Assembly: GCA_938022295.1 (NCBI GenBank)
Contig: CALIDR010000030.1
Coordinates: 1 to 7,559 of the forward strand
From: an uncultured Burkholderiaceae bacterium
Lineage (GTDB): Bacteria > Pseudomonadota > Gammaproteobacteria > Burkholderiales > Burkholderiaceae_C
Length of the DNA: 7,559 nt
Direction of reading: 5' to 3'
Positions 1 through 6,503 of this stretch are shown piece after piece. Numbering within the stretch: the first letter of the stretch is position 1; every line of letters starts with the position of its first letter. Under the pieces are notes generated by a model. That model was not told where the DNA came from and did not search any database. It saw only the letters and a program-made list of their open reading frames with translations. The position numbers were made by a program, and so were the translations under genes.

Positions 1-1622
1 CGCAGCAGCAGGTCGGTCAGCGCGTGCATCGGGCCCCACGTCGCCGCCGGCAGCGCGAGCCCGGGCGCGAAGCCCTCGGCCTCGAGGCGCTGCAGCAGCG
101 CGCGGTCGCGGCCGATCACGTGCACCGGCACGTCCCATGACGCTGCGGGACCGCTGACGGCGGCGATCGGCTGGTGGTCGCCGACGACGATCACGAGCGC
201 GTCGGGCGGCGCCAGGTCACGCAGCCAGCCGCCGAGCCAGCCGAACACGTAGGCCATCGCGTCGCGGTAGGCGGCGGTGGCGTCGACCCACGACACCGGC
301 ACGGCGAGCGCGGCTTCGACCTGCGCCGGCGTGTACGCGTCGGGCCGCCCCGCCCGCGCCCAGTCGTTCAGCAGCGGCGGCAGCGGCCGGAACGGCGCAT
401 GGCTGCTGACGTTCGGGAACACGACGAACCGCGGCCGCGGGTCGGCCGCCTTCGCCGCCGGGCTCAGCTCCTGGTCGTGCAGCAGCGCCATCGCCGCCTC
501 GTCGGGCACGTGCCAGTAGCCGAACGCCGCGCCGCGGTAGCCGATCGCCGCCAGCGGCGCGAGGCGCTCGAAGCGGTAGAACGTGCCTTCGGGCCACGGC
601 CGCTGCAGCCCCGGCATCCAGCCGACGGTGCGCCAGCCCTGCGCCGCGAAGTGGCTGACCAGCGTCGAGCGGTCGCTGGCCAGCAGCAAGTCGTGCTGCA
701 GCGGGTCGCTGGTGTCGACGCCGGCCAGCACCGCCGCGTGGGCGAGCCACGACGAGCCGCCGAACGTCGGCGAGCGCACGCGCGCCGTGACGACGTGGCG
801 GCCGCCGGCGGCGATCGCGTCGGCGAGCGCCGCCCGTGCCGGCGCCAGCGCGCGCGCGTGGCCGGCGTCGTCGAACACGGTCGCGCCGTAGGCCTCGGCG
901 AACAGCAGCACGACGTCGGCGCCGGCCAGCGCCGCGAGGTCGCCGTCGAACGCCGGGCCCGGGCCGAGCCGCGCGTCGTTCAGGCGCGGTGCCAGCGACG
1001 CCGGCAGCCGCGCCGCCTCGCGCGCGAGCGTCGGCGCCAGCGGCAGCGAGAAGAACCAGCGCGTGTCGCGCTCGATGAACGGGTGCGCGGTCCAGCTCAG
1101 CGTCAGCCCGAGGCCCGCCGCCCACAGCCACGGCCGCGGGCGCGGCCACGCCAGGTGCCGCACGAGCCGCCCGATCGCCCACGCCGCGGCGGCGTGCACG
1201 GCCACCGGCGCGGCCAGCGCCGCCGCCGCGGCCAGCACGACCTGGGTGGGCGAAACACCCGCCGCGGCCAGGCGCAGCAGCTGCCAGGCGTGCGGCAGGT
1301 CCCAGTACAGGTTCAACGGCCGCGCGAGCATCGCCACCGCCGTCACGTCGGCGTAGCGCAGCAGCGCCAGCACGGCGACGAGCGCGGCCAGCGCGTGCCG
1401 CGCCCGTGCGCCGATCCCGCCGCGCCAGGCGCACCACGCCAGCAGCGCGAGCACGCCCAGGCACAGCTCGTACGACAGCCGCTGCCCGAAGCGGATGCCG
1501 ATGCCGGGCCAGCGGTTCTCGAACGTCAGCAGCGCGTTGAGCAGCAGGAACGCCGGCGCGACGCCCCACAGCCAAGAGGCCCAGGCGCGCCAGCCGGGCG
1601 CTGCGCCGGCGGCCGGCGTCAC
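1..1622 (-). CDS. Membrane-anchored sulfatase-like hydrolase/phosphotransferase (alkaline phosphatase superfamily), C-terminus cut by window edge
   Basis: The visible part is 540 codons, open to the window edge. The N-terminus has about five hydrophobic segments (roughly residues 15-32, 51-66, 77-91, 126-150, 164-178), followed by a soluble, presumably periplasmic, catalytic domain. The domain starts with a hydrophobic strand ending VLLFAEAYG, where E243 sits as the metal ligand. T286 in RSPTFGGSSW lies where the nucleophile is expected. The 43-residue E-to-T spacing matches LtaS- and EptA-type phosphotransferases. SSHAPF (S407, H408) and VVGDHQPI (D482, H483) match the remaining metal or substrate motifs. 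There is no C/S-x-P-x-R formylglycine motif, so true sulfatase activity is unlikely. Transfer or hydrolysis of a phospholipid headgroup is the better inference. The GTG start (1622-1620) overlaps the upstream yceI-like stop as GTGA, with a GAGG-like ribosome site at 1636-1633. The substrate is unknown. Confidence 0.88.
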   Translation of the reverse strand, partial: MTPAAGAAPGWRAWASWLWGVAPAFLLLNALLTFENRWPGIGIRFGQRLSYELCLGVLALLAWCAWRGGIGARARHALAALVAVLALLRYADVTAVAMLARPLNLYWDLPHAWQLLRLAAAGVSPTQVVLAAAAALAAPVAVHAAAAWAIGRLVRHLAWPRPRPWLWAAGLGLTLSWTAHPFIERDTRWFFSLPLAPTLAREAARLPASLAPRLNDARLGPGPAFDGDLAALAGADVVLLFAEAYGATVFDDAGHARALAPARAALADAIAAGGRHVVTARVRSPTFGGSSWLAHAAVLAGVDTSDPLQHDLLLASDRSTLVSHFAAQGWRTVGWMPGLQRPWPEGTFYRFERLAPLAAIGYRGAAFGYWHVPDEAAMALLHDQELSPAAKAADPRPRFVVFPNVSSHAPFRPLPPLLNDWARAGRPDAYTPAQVEAALAVPVSWVDATAAYRDAMAYVFGWLGGWLRDLAPPDALVIVVGDHQPIAAVSGPAASWDVPVHVIGRDRALLQRLEAEGFAPGLALPAATWGPMHALTDLLL

Positions 1623-2224
1623 TGCCGGATCGCCTCGAACTCGAGGATCAGCTCGACCTCGTCGCCGACCCAGCCGTTGGCCACTGCGTACATCATCCCG
1701 AACTCGCTGCGGCGAAAGCTCGTGCGCGCCGACACGCCCATCACGTACGGCTTGCGCAGCCCGCCGATCGGCGACTCGGCGCTCTTGTTCCAGCGCGCCT
1801 TCAGCGTCAGCGGCCGCTTCTGGCCGAGCAGCTCGAGCTGGCCGGCGATCTCGAAGTCGCGCTCGCCGACGCGCCTGGCGCCCGGCGCGGTGAAGACGAT
1901 CGTCGGGTGCTGGCGCGCGTTGAGGAAGTCGGGGCCGGCGAGGTGCTCGTCGCGCCGGCGGTCGTTGCTGAACACGCTGGCGGCGTCGATCTCGATGCGC
2001 ACGTCGCTCACCGTCGCCGTCGCCTCGTCGAAGCGGTAGCTGCCGCGCGCGGCGCGGAACAGGCCGAGCACCTTGGCATAGCCGATGTGGTCGACGAGGA
2101 AGCCGACCGAGAAGTGCGCGGGGTCGATCTCGTAGCGCGCCGGCTGGGCGTGGGCGGCGCAGGCGAACCACGTGCAGGCCAAGGCGAGCAGCGCGCGGCG
2201 CAGGAGGGCGGTCGGGGTCGTCAT
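1619..2224 (-). CDS. YceI-family periplasmic lipocalin-like protein
   Basis: This is a 201-residue protein, close to the family's usual length of about 190. Residues 1-26 form a Sec signal peptide: RR at 9-10, a hydrophobic core, and a probable cut after AHA26. The mature part follows the YceI pattern: YEIDPAHFSVGFLVDHIG near the start, a SYRFDE strand, DEHLAGPDFLNARQHPTIVF in the middle, a GQKRPLTL strand, and a C-terminal RRSEFGM with a final strand VELILEFEA. Family members form a beta-barrel that binds isoprenoid-like or other hydrophobic molecules in the periplasm. The ligand here cannot be read from sequence. ATG 2224-2222 is the chosen start, because it gives the signal peptide, overlaps the upstream stop as ATGA, and has GAGG (2233-2230) five bases upstream. 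It sits between a lipid-headgroup transferase and a periplasmic phosphotransferase-like gene, which suggests a lipid-related role. Confidence 0.93.
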   Translation of the reverse strand: MTTPTALLRRALLALACTWFACAAHAQPARYEIDPAHFSVGFLVDHIGYAKVLGLFRAARGSYRFDEATATVSDVRIEIDAASVFSNDRRRDEHLAGPDFLNARQHPTIVFTAPGARRVGERDFEIAGQLELLGQKRPLTLKARWNKSAESPIGGLRKPYVMGVSARTSFRRSEFGMMYAVANGWVGDEVELILEFEAIRQ

Positions 2225-3033
2225 GGGTGCCTCGCGTCGGGCTCGGGATGGGGGGTGGGCCGGCGCCGCGCGAGCCACGCGACGTCGACCGCGAACGACC
2301 AGGCCAGCAGCGTCAGCCCGAGCGCGGCCAGCGCCGTGGCGAGCGCCGGTGGCACGATCGGGCCGAGCGCGACGATCAGCAGCACGATCTGCACCACGCA
2401 CACCGCCTGCCGCCGCACCGACGGCGGCAGCGGCCGCGCGAGCCAGGGCCACGCCGCCGCCGCGGCGACGAAGGCGTAGCGCATCGCCCCGGCGGCGAGC
2501 ACCCACGCCGGCACCCGGCCGAGCTGCCACAGCAGCAGCGCGAGCACGAGGATCAGCAGAGCGTCGGTCTCCATGTCGAAACGGGCCCCGAACGGGCTCG
2601 CCAGGCCGCTGCGGCGCGCGAGCGCGCCGTCGAGCGCGTCGAGCAGCGCGGCGACGGTGGCAACGACGACGAGGCCCCAGCCGAGCGCGGCCGACGGCGC
2701 GGCACCCGCCGTCGCGGCCAGCGCGAGCACGAGCACGAGGCGCCCGAGCGTGACCCGGTTGGCGGGCCCGAAGCGTGTGTGCGCGGTCCCGTCGGCCGCA
2801 GCGTGCGCCGGCAGTGCGTGCCAGACGAGCGCCGCCGCGACCGCGAACGGCGCGAGCACGCGCAGCGGATACCCTGCGGTCAGCGGCGCCAATGCCGCCA
2901 CCGCCGCAGCGAGACCGCCCGCGAGCAGCGCCGCGACGGCGAGGTGAAGCGCCGCGTCGCGCCGCAGCGCGGCGAGCGCGGGCCGTGCCGCCTTCGCACC
3001 GACCCGACCCGCCTCGATCGTGGTCTCGGCCAT
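2221..3033 (-). CDS. CDP-alcohol phosphatidyltransferase family membrane protein
   Basis: This 270-residue integral membrane protein carries the complete family signature DG-x2-AR-x8-G-x3-D-x3-D: D132, D135, G136, A139, R140, G149, D153 and D157. These Asp residues bind the divalent metals and the CDP group. The enzyme is therefore expected to be active in the inner membrane, displacing CMP from a CDP-linked donor with an alcohol acceptor. Several hydrophobic helices surround the motif (about 30-50, 56-76, 97-131, 158-180, 210-250). The N-terminal ~80 residues, including two hydrophobic segments, precede the part usually seen in phosphatidylglycerophosphate synthases. The acceptor could be glycerol phosphate, inositol phosphate, an amino alcohol or something else. 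ATG 3033-3031 is chosen; a longer open frame to 3186 would run into the divergent gene. TAAGG lies only two bases upstream, so the ribosome site is poor. It is the first gene of the three-gene minus-strand operon. Confidence 0.9.
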   Translation of the reverse strand: MAETTIEAGRVGAKAARPALAALRRDAALHLAVAALLAGGLAAAVAALAPLTAGYPLRVLAPFAVAAALVWHALPAHAAADGTAHTRFGPANRVTLGRLVLVLALAATAGAAPSAALGWGLVVVATVAALLDALDGALARRSGLASPFGARFDMETDALLILVLALLLWQLGRVPAWVLAAGAMRYAFVAAAAAWPWLARPLPPSVRRQAVCVVQIVLLIVALGPIVPPALATALAALGLTLLAWSFAVDVAWLARRRPTPHPEPDARHP

Positions 3034-3083
3034 CGCCTTACCATGGGTGCGGTCCGCGGCCCGCCGCCGCGGCCGCGCGCCCG
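3034..3083. promoter_or_regulatory. Divergent intergenic region with a perfect 7-bp inverted repeat
   Basis: These 50 bases separate the start codons of two divergent operons, so promoters or operators for both must lie here or inside the first codons of the flanking genes. CCGCGGC at 3054-3060 and GCCGCGG at 3066-3072 form a perfect inverted repeat with a five-base spacer. It could be an operator or a leader hairpin about 11 bases before the dehydrogenase start. I see no convincing -10/-35 pair, and in sequence this G+C-rich such a repeat can arise by chance. The role is inference from position. Confidence 0.35.
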
Positions 3084-4085
3084 ATGCCCGAGCCGAGTCC
3101 GCAGCCGATCCCCGACCACGCCCTCGCCTGCTGGCTCGCCGAGCCGGGCCGAGCCGAGCTGCGGCGCGAGCCGCTGCCCACTCCAAGCCCGCACGAGGTC
3201 CGCGTGCGCGCGCTGCACAGCGGCGTCAGCCGCGGCACCGAGACGCTGGTGTTCCGCGGCGAGGTGCCGGCGAGCGAGTTCGGGCGCATGCGGTGTCCGT
3301 TCCAGGCCGGCGACTTCCCGGCGCCGGTCAAGTATGGCTACGCCAGCGTCGGCGTGGTCGAGGCCGGCCCCGACAACCTCGTGGGGCGCTCGGTGTTCTG
3401 CCTGCACCCGCACCAGGACCGCTACGTCGTGCCGGCCGACGCCGTGCACCCGCTGCCCGCCGGCGTGCCGCCGGCGCGCGCGGTGCTCGCCGCCAACGCC
3501 GAGACCGCCGTCAACGCGCTGTGGGACGCCGCGCCGCTCGTCGGCGACCGCATCGCCGTCGTCGGCGGCGGCGTCGTCGGCCTGCTCGCCGGATGGCTCG
3601 CGGCGCGCGTGCCGGGCACGCGGGTGCAGGTCGTCGACGTGCGGCCAGACCGCGCCGCCGTCGCGCGCCGGCTCGGCCTGGACTTCGCGCGGCCCGAGGA
3701 TGCGGCCGGCGACGCCGACCTCGTGCTGCACGCGAGCGGCCAGCCCGCAGGCCTGGCCACCGCGCTGCGGCTGGCCGGGTTCGAGGCCACCGTCGTCGAA
3801 CTGAGCTGGTACGGCACGCGCGTCGTGCCGCTGCCGCTCGGCGAGGCGTTCCACGCCCGCCGGCTCGCGATCCGCAGCTCGCAGGTCGGCCACGTCGGCG
3901 CGGCGCGGCGCGCGCGCCGCACGCCGCGGCAGCGCCTCGCGCTCGCGCTCGAACTGCTGGCCGACCCCGTGCTCGACGCGCTCGTCACCGACCACGCGCC
4001 GTTCGCCGCATTGCCGGCGGTGCTGGCGCGGCTGGCCGGGCCCGACGGCACGGCCACGCTCGCCCAGCGCATCGACTACCCTTGA
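3084..4085 (+). CDS. MDR-superfamily (zinc-type alcohol dehydrogenase-like) oxidoreductase lacking zinc ligands
   Basis: This 333-residue protein has the GroES-like plus Rossmann architecture of medium-chain dehydrogenases. The nucleotide-binding loop VVGGGVVG is at 159-166, and the acidic D185 closes the second strand (VQVVDV), which fits NAD(P) use. HSGVSRGTE (45-53) replaces the usual C-x-x-G-S/T-D zinc site. KYGYASVGVVEAG (83-95) replaces the GHE motif (H to Y86, E to A87). AANAETAVNALW (136-147) has no Cys where the third ligand would be, and the four-Cys structural-zinc lobe is absent. SG-[IV]-S-x-GTE with FRGEVP resembles my recollection of bacteriochlorophyllide dehydrogenase BchC and its uncharacterised relatives. 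The C-terminal ELSWYG (239-244) and FHARRLAIRSSQVGH (256-270) look family-specific. ATG 3084 is chosen by the domain start; there is no good ribosome site. It is the first gene of the operon, with a 27-base gap to the PTPS-like gene. Confidence 0.88.
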   Translation: MPEPSPQPIPDHALACWLAEPGRAELRREPLPTPSPHEVRVRALHSGVSRGTETLVFRGEVPASEFGRMRCPFQAGDFPAPVKYGYASVGVVEAGPDNLVGRSVFCLHPHQDRYVVPADAVHPLPAGVPPARAVLAANAETAVNALWDAAPLVGDRIAVVGGGVVGLLAGWLAARVPGTRVQVVDVRPDRAAVARRLGLDFARPEDAAGDADLVLHASGQPAGLATALRLAGFEATVVELSWYGTRVVPLPLGEAFHARRLAIRSSQVGHVGAARRARRTPRQRLALALELLADPVLDALVTDHAPFAALPAVLARLAGPDGTATLAQRIDYP

Positions 4086-4112
4086 CCGTCCACGCCCCCC
4101 GCCGCCCACCCC

Positions 4113-4520
4113 ATGTACAGCGTCAACGTCCGCGACCACTTCATGATCGCCCACAGCTTCCGCGGCGACGTCTTCGGCCCCGCGCAGCGGCTGCACGGCG
4201 CGACCTACGTCGTCGACGTCGAATTCAGGCGCCCCGCGCTCGACGCCGACGGCGTCGTCGTCGACATCGGCCGCGCGCACGAGGCGCTGCGCGCGGTGCT
4301 GGCCGAACTGAACTTCCGCAACCTCGACGACGACCCCGCGTTCGCCGGCCGCAACACGACGACCGAGTTCCTCGCCCGCGTCGTGTTCGACCGTGTCGCG
4401 GCGCGCATTGCGGCCGGCGAACTCGGGCCACACGCCGGCGGCCTGGCGAGCCTGCGCGTGACGCTGCACGAGTCGCACGTTGCGTGGGCGGCGTTCGAGG
4501 GGCCGCTGGCCGGTGGCTGA
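4113..4520 (+). CDS. 6-pyruvoyl-tetrahydropterin synthase / QueD-like protein with degenerate active site
   Basis: This is a 135-residue protein of normal length for the PTPS/QueD (T-fold) family. Family landmarks are MIAHSF (H14), QRLHGATYVVDVEF (25-38), VVVDIG (48-53), DPAFAGRNTTTEFLARVVF (74-92, with E85 at the usual Glu of NPTxE) and VTLHESHVAW (116-125, with E120). Known members convert dihydroneopterin triphosphate to 6-pyruvoyl- or 6-carboxy-tetrahydropterin, using zinc held by three His and a Cys/Asp/His catalytic set. By eye, the HGH zinc pair is HGA here (A30), the Cys four residues before it is A24, and the Asp-His pair aligns with N67-F68. H9, H119 and H122 are additional His residues that could substitute. 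The fold call is strong. Classical catalysis is doubtful and the substrate unknown. ATG 4113 gives the expected N-terminal strand. The end overlaps the glycosyltransferase gene by eight bases. Confidence 0.88.
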   Translation: MYSVNVRDHFMIAHSFRGDVFGPAQRLHGATYVVDVEFRRPALDADGVVVDIGRAHEALRAVLAELNFRNLDDDPAFAGRNTTTEFLARVVFDRVAARIAAGELGPHAGGLASLRVTLHESHVAWAAFEGPLAGG

Positions 4521-5574
4521 GCGCGCGGCGCCCCGCCGCGCGGTGCTGATGCTGCCCGGCGACTGGCACCGCCCGACCGGCGGCTGCCTTTACGACCGCC
4601 GTCTCGCCGAAGGCCTGCGTGCGCTCGGCTGGGCCGTCGAGCCGCTGGCGCTCGACGAGCGCTTCCCTTGGCCCGACGCCGCGGCACTCGCGCACGCCGA
4701 ACGCGCCGTCGCCGCGCTGGCCGACGGCACGCCAGTGATCGCCGACGGCCTCGCGTTCGGCGCCCTGCCCGACCTCGCGGCGCGCCACGCGGCGCGGCTG
4801 CGCTGGATCGCGCTCGTGCACCACCCGCTGGCGCTCGAGACCGGGGTCGCGCCGGTGCAGGCACGCACGCTGTTCGACCGCGAACGGCGCGCGCTGGCGC
4901 ACGCGCGGCGCGTCGTGACGACGAGTGCGGCCACCGCACGCGACCTCGCGCCGTACGGCGTCGACGCCGCGCACATCACCGTCGTCGAGCCCGGCACCGA
5001 CCCGGCGCCGCTGGCCGCCGGCAGCGGCGGCGAGACGCTGGCGCTGCTGTGCGTCGCCTCGCTGACGCCGCGCAAGGGGCACCGCGTGCTCGTCGAGGCG
5101 CTCGCCGCGCTGCGCGACCGCCGCTGGACGCTGCACCTGGTCGGCAGCGAGCGGCACGACGCGGCCACCGCGCGTGCCGTGCGCGACGCGGTGGCCGCGC
5201 ACCGCCTCGACGACCGCGTCGTGTTCCACGGCGCACTCGACGCCGCCGGCGTGCGCGCGCGGCTGCACGCGGCCGACGTCTTCGTGCTGCCGTCGTTCCA
5301 CGAAGGCTACGGCATGGCGATCGCCGAGGCGCTGGCCTGCGGGCTGCCGGTGGTGGCCGGCCGCGCCGGCGCCGTCGTCGACACCGTGCCCGCGGGCGCC
5401 GGCGTGCTGGTGCCGCCGGGCGACGTCGGCGCGCTGCGCGAGGCGCTCGCGCGCGTGCTCGACGACGCCGGCTGGCGCGCCGAACTCGCCCGTGGCGCGC
5501 GCGCGGCCCGCCAGCGGCTGCCGACCTGGGACGACGCCGCGGCGCGCTTCGCCGCCGTGCTCGACGCCGCATGA
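4513..5574 (+). CDS. GT4-family glycosyltransferase (GT-B fold)
   Basis: This 353-residue enzyme has the two-domain GT-B layout. The N-terminal domain has a glycine loop TGGCLYDRRLAEGLRALG (22-39), typical of the acceptor side. The C-terminal donor domain has ASLTPRKGH (182-190; R187 and K188 contact the donor phosphates), VVFHGAL (236-242), and the E-x7-E motif in HEGYGMAIAEALACGLPVV (263-281; E264 and E272). It should transfer a sugar from a nucleotide-sugar to an unknown acceptor with retention of configuration. No membrane segment or signal peptide is visible, so it is cytoplasmic or peripheral. GTG 4513 is chosen because it overlaps the PTPS-like stop (GTGGCTGA), has GAGGGG at 4497-4502 upstream, and gives a short leader before the first strand (VLMLPGDW). 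ATG 4549 is a later alternative, but it would cut into that strand. The position between the PTPS-like and methyltransferase genes suggests it decorates the pathway product. Confidence 0.92.
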   Translation: MAERAAPRRAVLMLPGDWHRPTGGCLYDRRLAEGLRALGWAVEPLALDERFPWPDAAALAHAERAVAALADGTPVIADGLAFGALPDLAARHAARLRWIALVHHPLALETGVAPVQARTLFDRERRALAHARRVVTTSAATARDLAPYGVDAAHITVVEPGTDPAPLAAGSGGETLALLCVASLTPRKGHRVLVEALAALRDRRWTLHLVGSERHDAATARAVRDAVAAHRLDDRVVFHGALDAAGVRARLHAADVFVLPSFHEGYGMAIAEALACGLPVVAGRAGAVVDTVPAGAGVLVPPGDVGALREALARVLDDAGWRAELARGARAARQRLPTWDDAAARFAAVLDAA

Positions 5575-6500
5575 GCCCGGCCCGCGCCGAGGCGACGTTC
5601 GACGCCGGCGGGCTGCGCCTGCGCGAGCCGTTCGACGCCCGCGCGCGCGACGCCGCGGCGCCCGCGCTCGACCTGCCGGCGCTGGCCGCGCGCCGCGCCG
5701 CCGACGGCCTGCTGCACGTGCTCGACCTCGGCGCCGGCACGGGCGCCAACCTGCGCTGGCTCGCGCCGCGCCTGGGCGGTAGGCAGCAATGGGTGCTGGT
5801 CGACCACGACGCGCAGCTGCGCGAGCCCACCCGCGAAGCGCTCCAGGCGTGGGCCGTGGCGACCGGGCGGCGCTGGCGCGGCGGCCGCGGCGACGTCGTC
5901 GGCGAGCTCGCCGGCCCGGACCTCGCCGTGCGCGTCGAATGGGAGGCCGCCGACCTTGCGCACGACGCCGAACGGCTGCCGTGGCGCGCGAGCGGCCTCG
6001 TCACCGCGTCGGCCTTGCTCGACCTCGTGAGCGCGCCCGTGCTGCGGCGCCTGCTCGACCACGCCGCGGCGGCGCGCTGCGCGATGCTGTGGGCGCTCAA
6101 CGTCGACGGCGCACGGCGGTGGCACCCGCCCGACGCCGACGACGCCATCGTCGCCGACGCTTTCGAGCGCCACCAGCGGCGCGACAAGGGTGCCGGCGAA
6201 GCGCTCGGCCCGCGGGCGGCGGCGTTCGCGTGCGACCGCCTCGCCGCGGCCGGCTACCGGGTTGGCACCGCGCGCAGCGACTGGGCACTCGACGGCGCGC
6301 GCAGCGCCGCCGACGCCGCGCTGCTGCGCGCGCTCGTCGAGGGCGACGCCGCGGCCGCCATCGCGCAAGCACGGGAAGCCGGCGCCGGCCCGCAGGCGGA
6401 GCGGATCACGAGGTGGCGCGACCGCCGGCTGGCCACCCTGCCGGCGCTGCGCGCGACGATCGGGCACGTCGACATCGCGGCGACGCCGCCCGAACGCTGA
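5571..6500 (+). CDS. Class I SAM-dependent methyltransferase
   Basis: This 309-residue protein has a Rossmann methyltransferase core. Motif I is VLDLGAGTGANLRWL (50-64), the SAM-binding loop. The acidic end of the second strand is VLVDHD (75-80, D78 or D80). An acidic position A-D128-L follows, and a strand and helix VTASALLDLVSAPVL (144-158) is the usual motif before the active site. A distinctive downstream block, FERHQRRDKG (198-207) then ALGP (211-214), may bind the acceptor and could serve as a signature for this subfamily. The methyl acceptor is unknown. Given its neighbours, an O- or N-methylation of the glycosylated product is plausible. The ATG overlaps the glycosyltransferase stop as ATGA, so translation is probably coupled. 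It is the last gene of the plus-strand operon, and its stop is three bases from the stop of the convergent reductase gene. Confidence 0.9.
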   Translation: MSPARAEATFDAGGLRLREPFDARARDAAAPALDLPALAARRAADGLLHVLDLGAGTGANLRWLAPRLGGRQQWVLVDHDAQLREPTREALQAWAVATGRRWRGGRGDVVGELAGPDLAVRVEWEAADLAHDAERLPWRASGLVTASALLDLVSAPVLRRLLDHAAAARCAMLWALNVDGARRWHPPDADDAIVADAFERHQRRDKGAGEALGPRAAAFACDRLAAAGYRVGTARSDWALDGARSAADAALLRALVEGDAAAAIAQAREAGAGPQAERITRWRDRRLATLPALRATIGHVDIAATPPER

Positions 6501-6503
6501 ACG

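Noticed and set aside
217..1575. Minus-strand open frame within the sulfatase-like gene, in another frame
   Set aside because: It is low-complexity Arg/Ala sequence. The alternative frame starting at 1622 carries membrane segments and the metal-site motifs.
174..2039. Long plus-strand open frame opposite the sulfatase and YceI genes
   Set aside because: Its translation is dominated by Arg, Ala, Pro and Gln, with no domain. It is the antisense shadow of two well-supported minus-strand genes in G+C-rich DNA.
3034..3186. N-terminal extension of the CDP-alcohol phosphatidyltransferase from a TTG at 3186
   Set aside because: The added 51 residues are Arg/Ala low complexity and would overlap the start of the divergent dehydrogenase. 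ATG 3033 is preferred.
3084..4085. Assignment of the dehydrogenase as bchC
   Set aside because: There is only motif-level resemblance, with no bacteriochlorophyll genes alongside. The PTPS-like, glycosyltransferase and methyltransferase context points to another pathway.
2880..4478. Long minus-strand open frame opposite the dehydrogenase and PTPS-like genes
   Set aside because: It is rich in Arg, Ala, Val and Gly without motifs, and the plus strand encodes recognisable, co-linear proteins there.
5307..6467. Minus-strand open frame opposite the glycosyltransferase and methyltransferase genes
   Set aside because: It is a shadow frame with biased composition. The plus-strand frames have complete E-x7-E and SAM-binding motifs.
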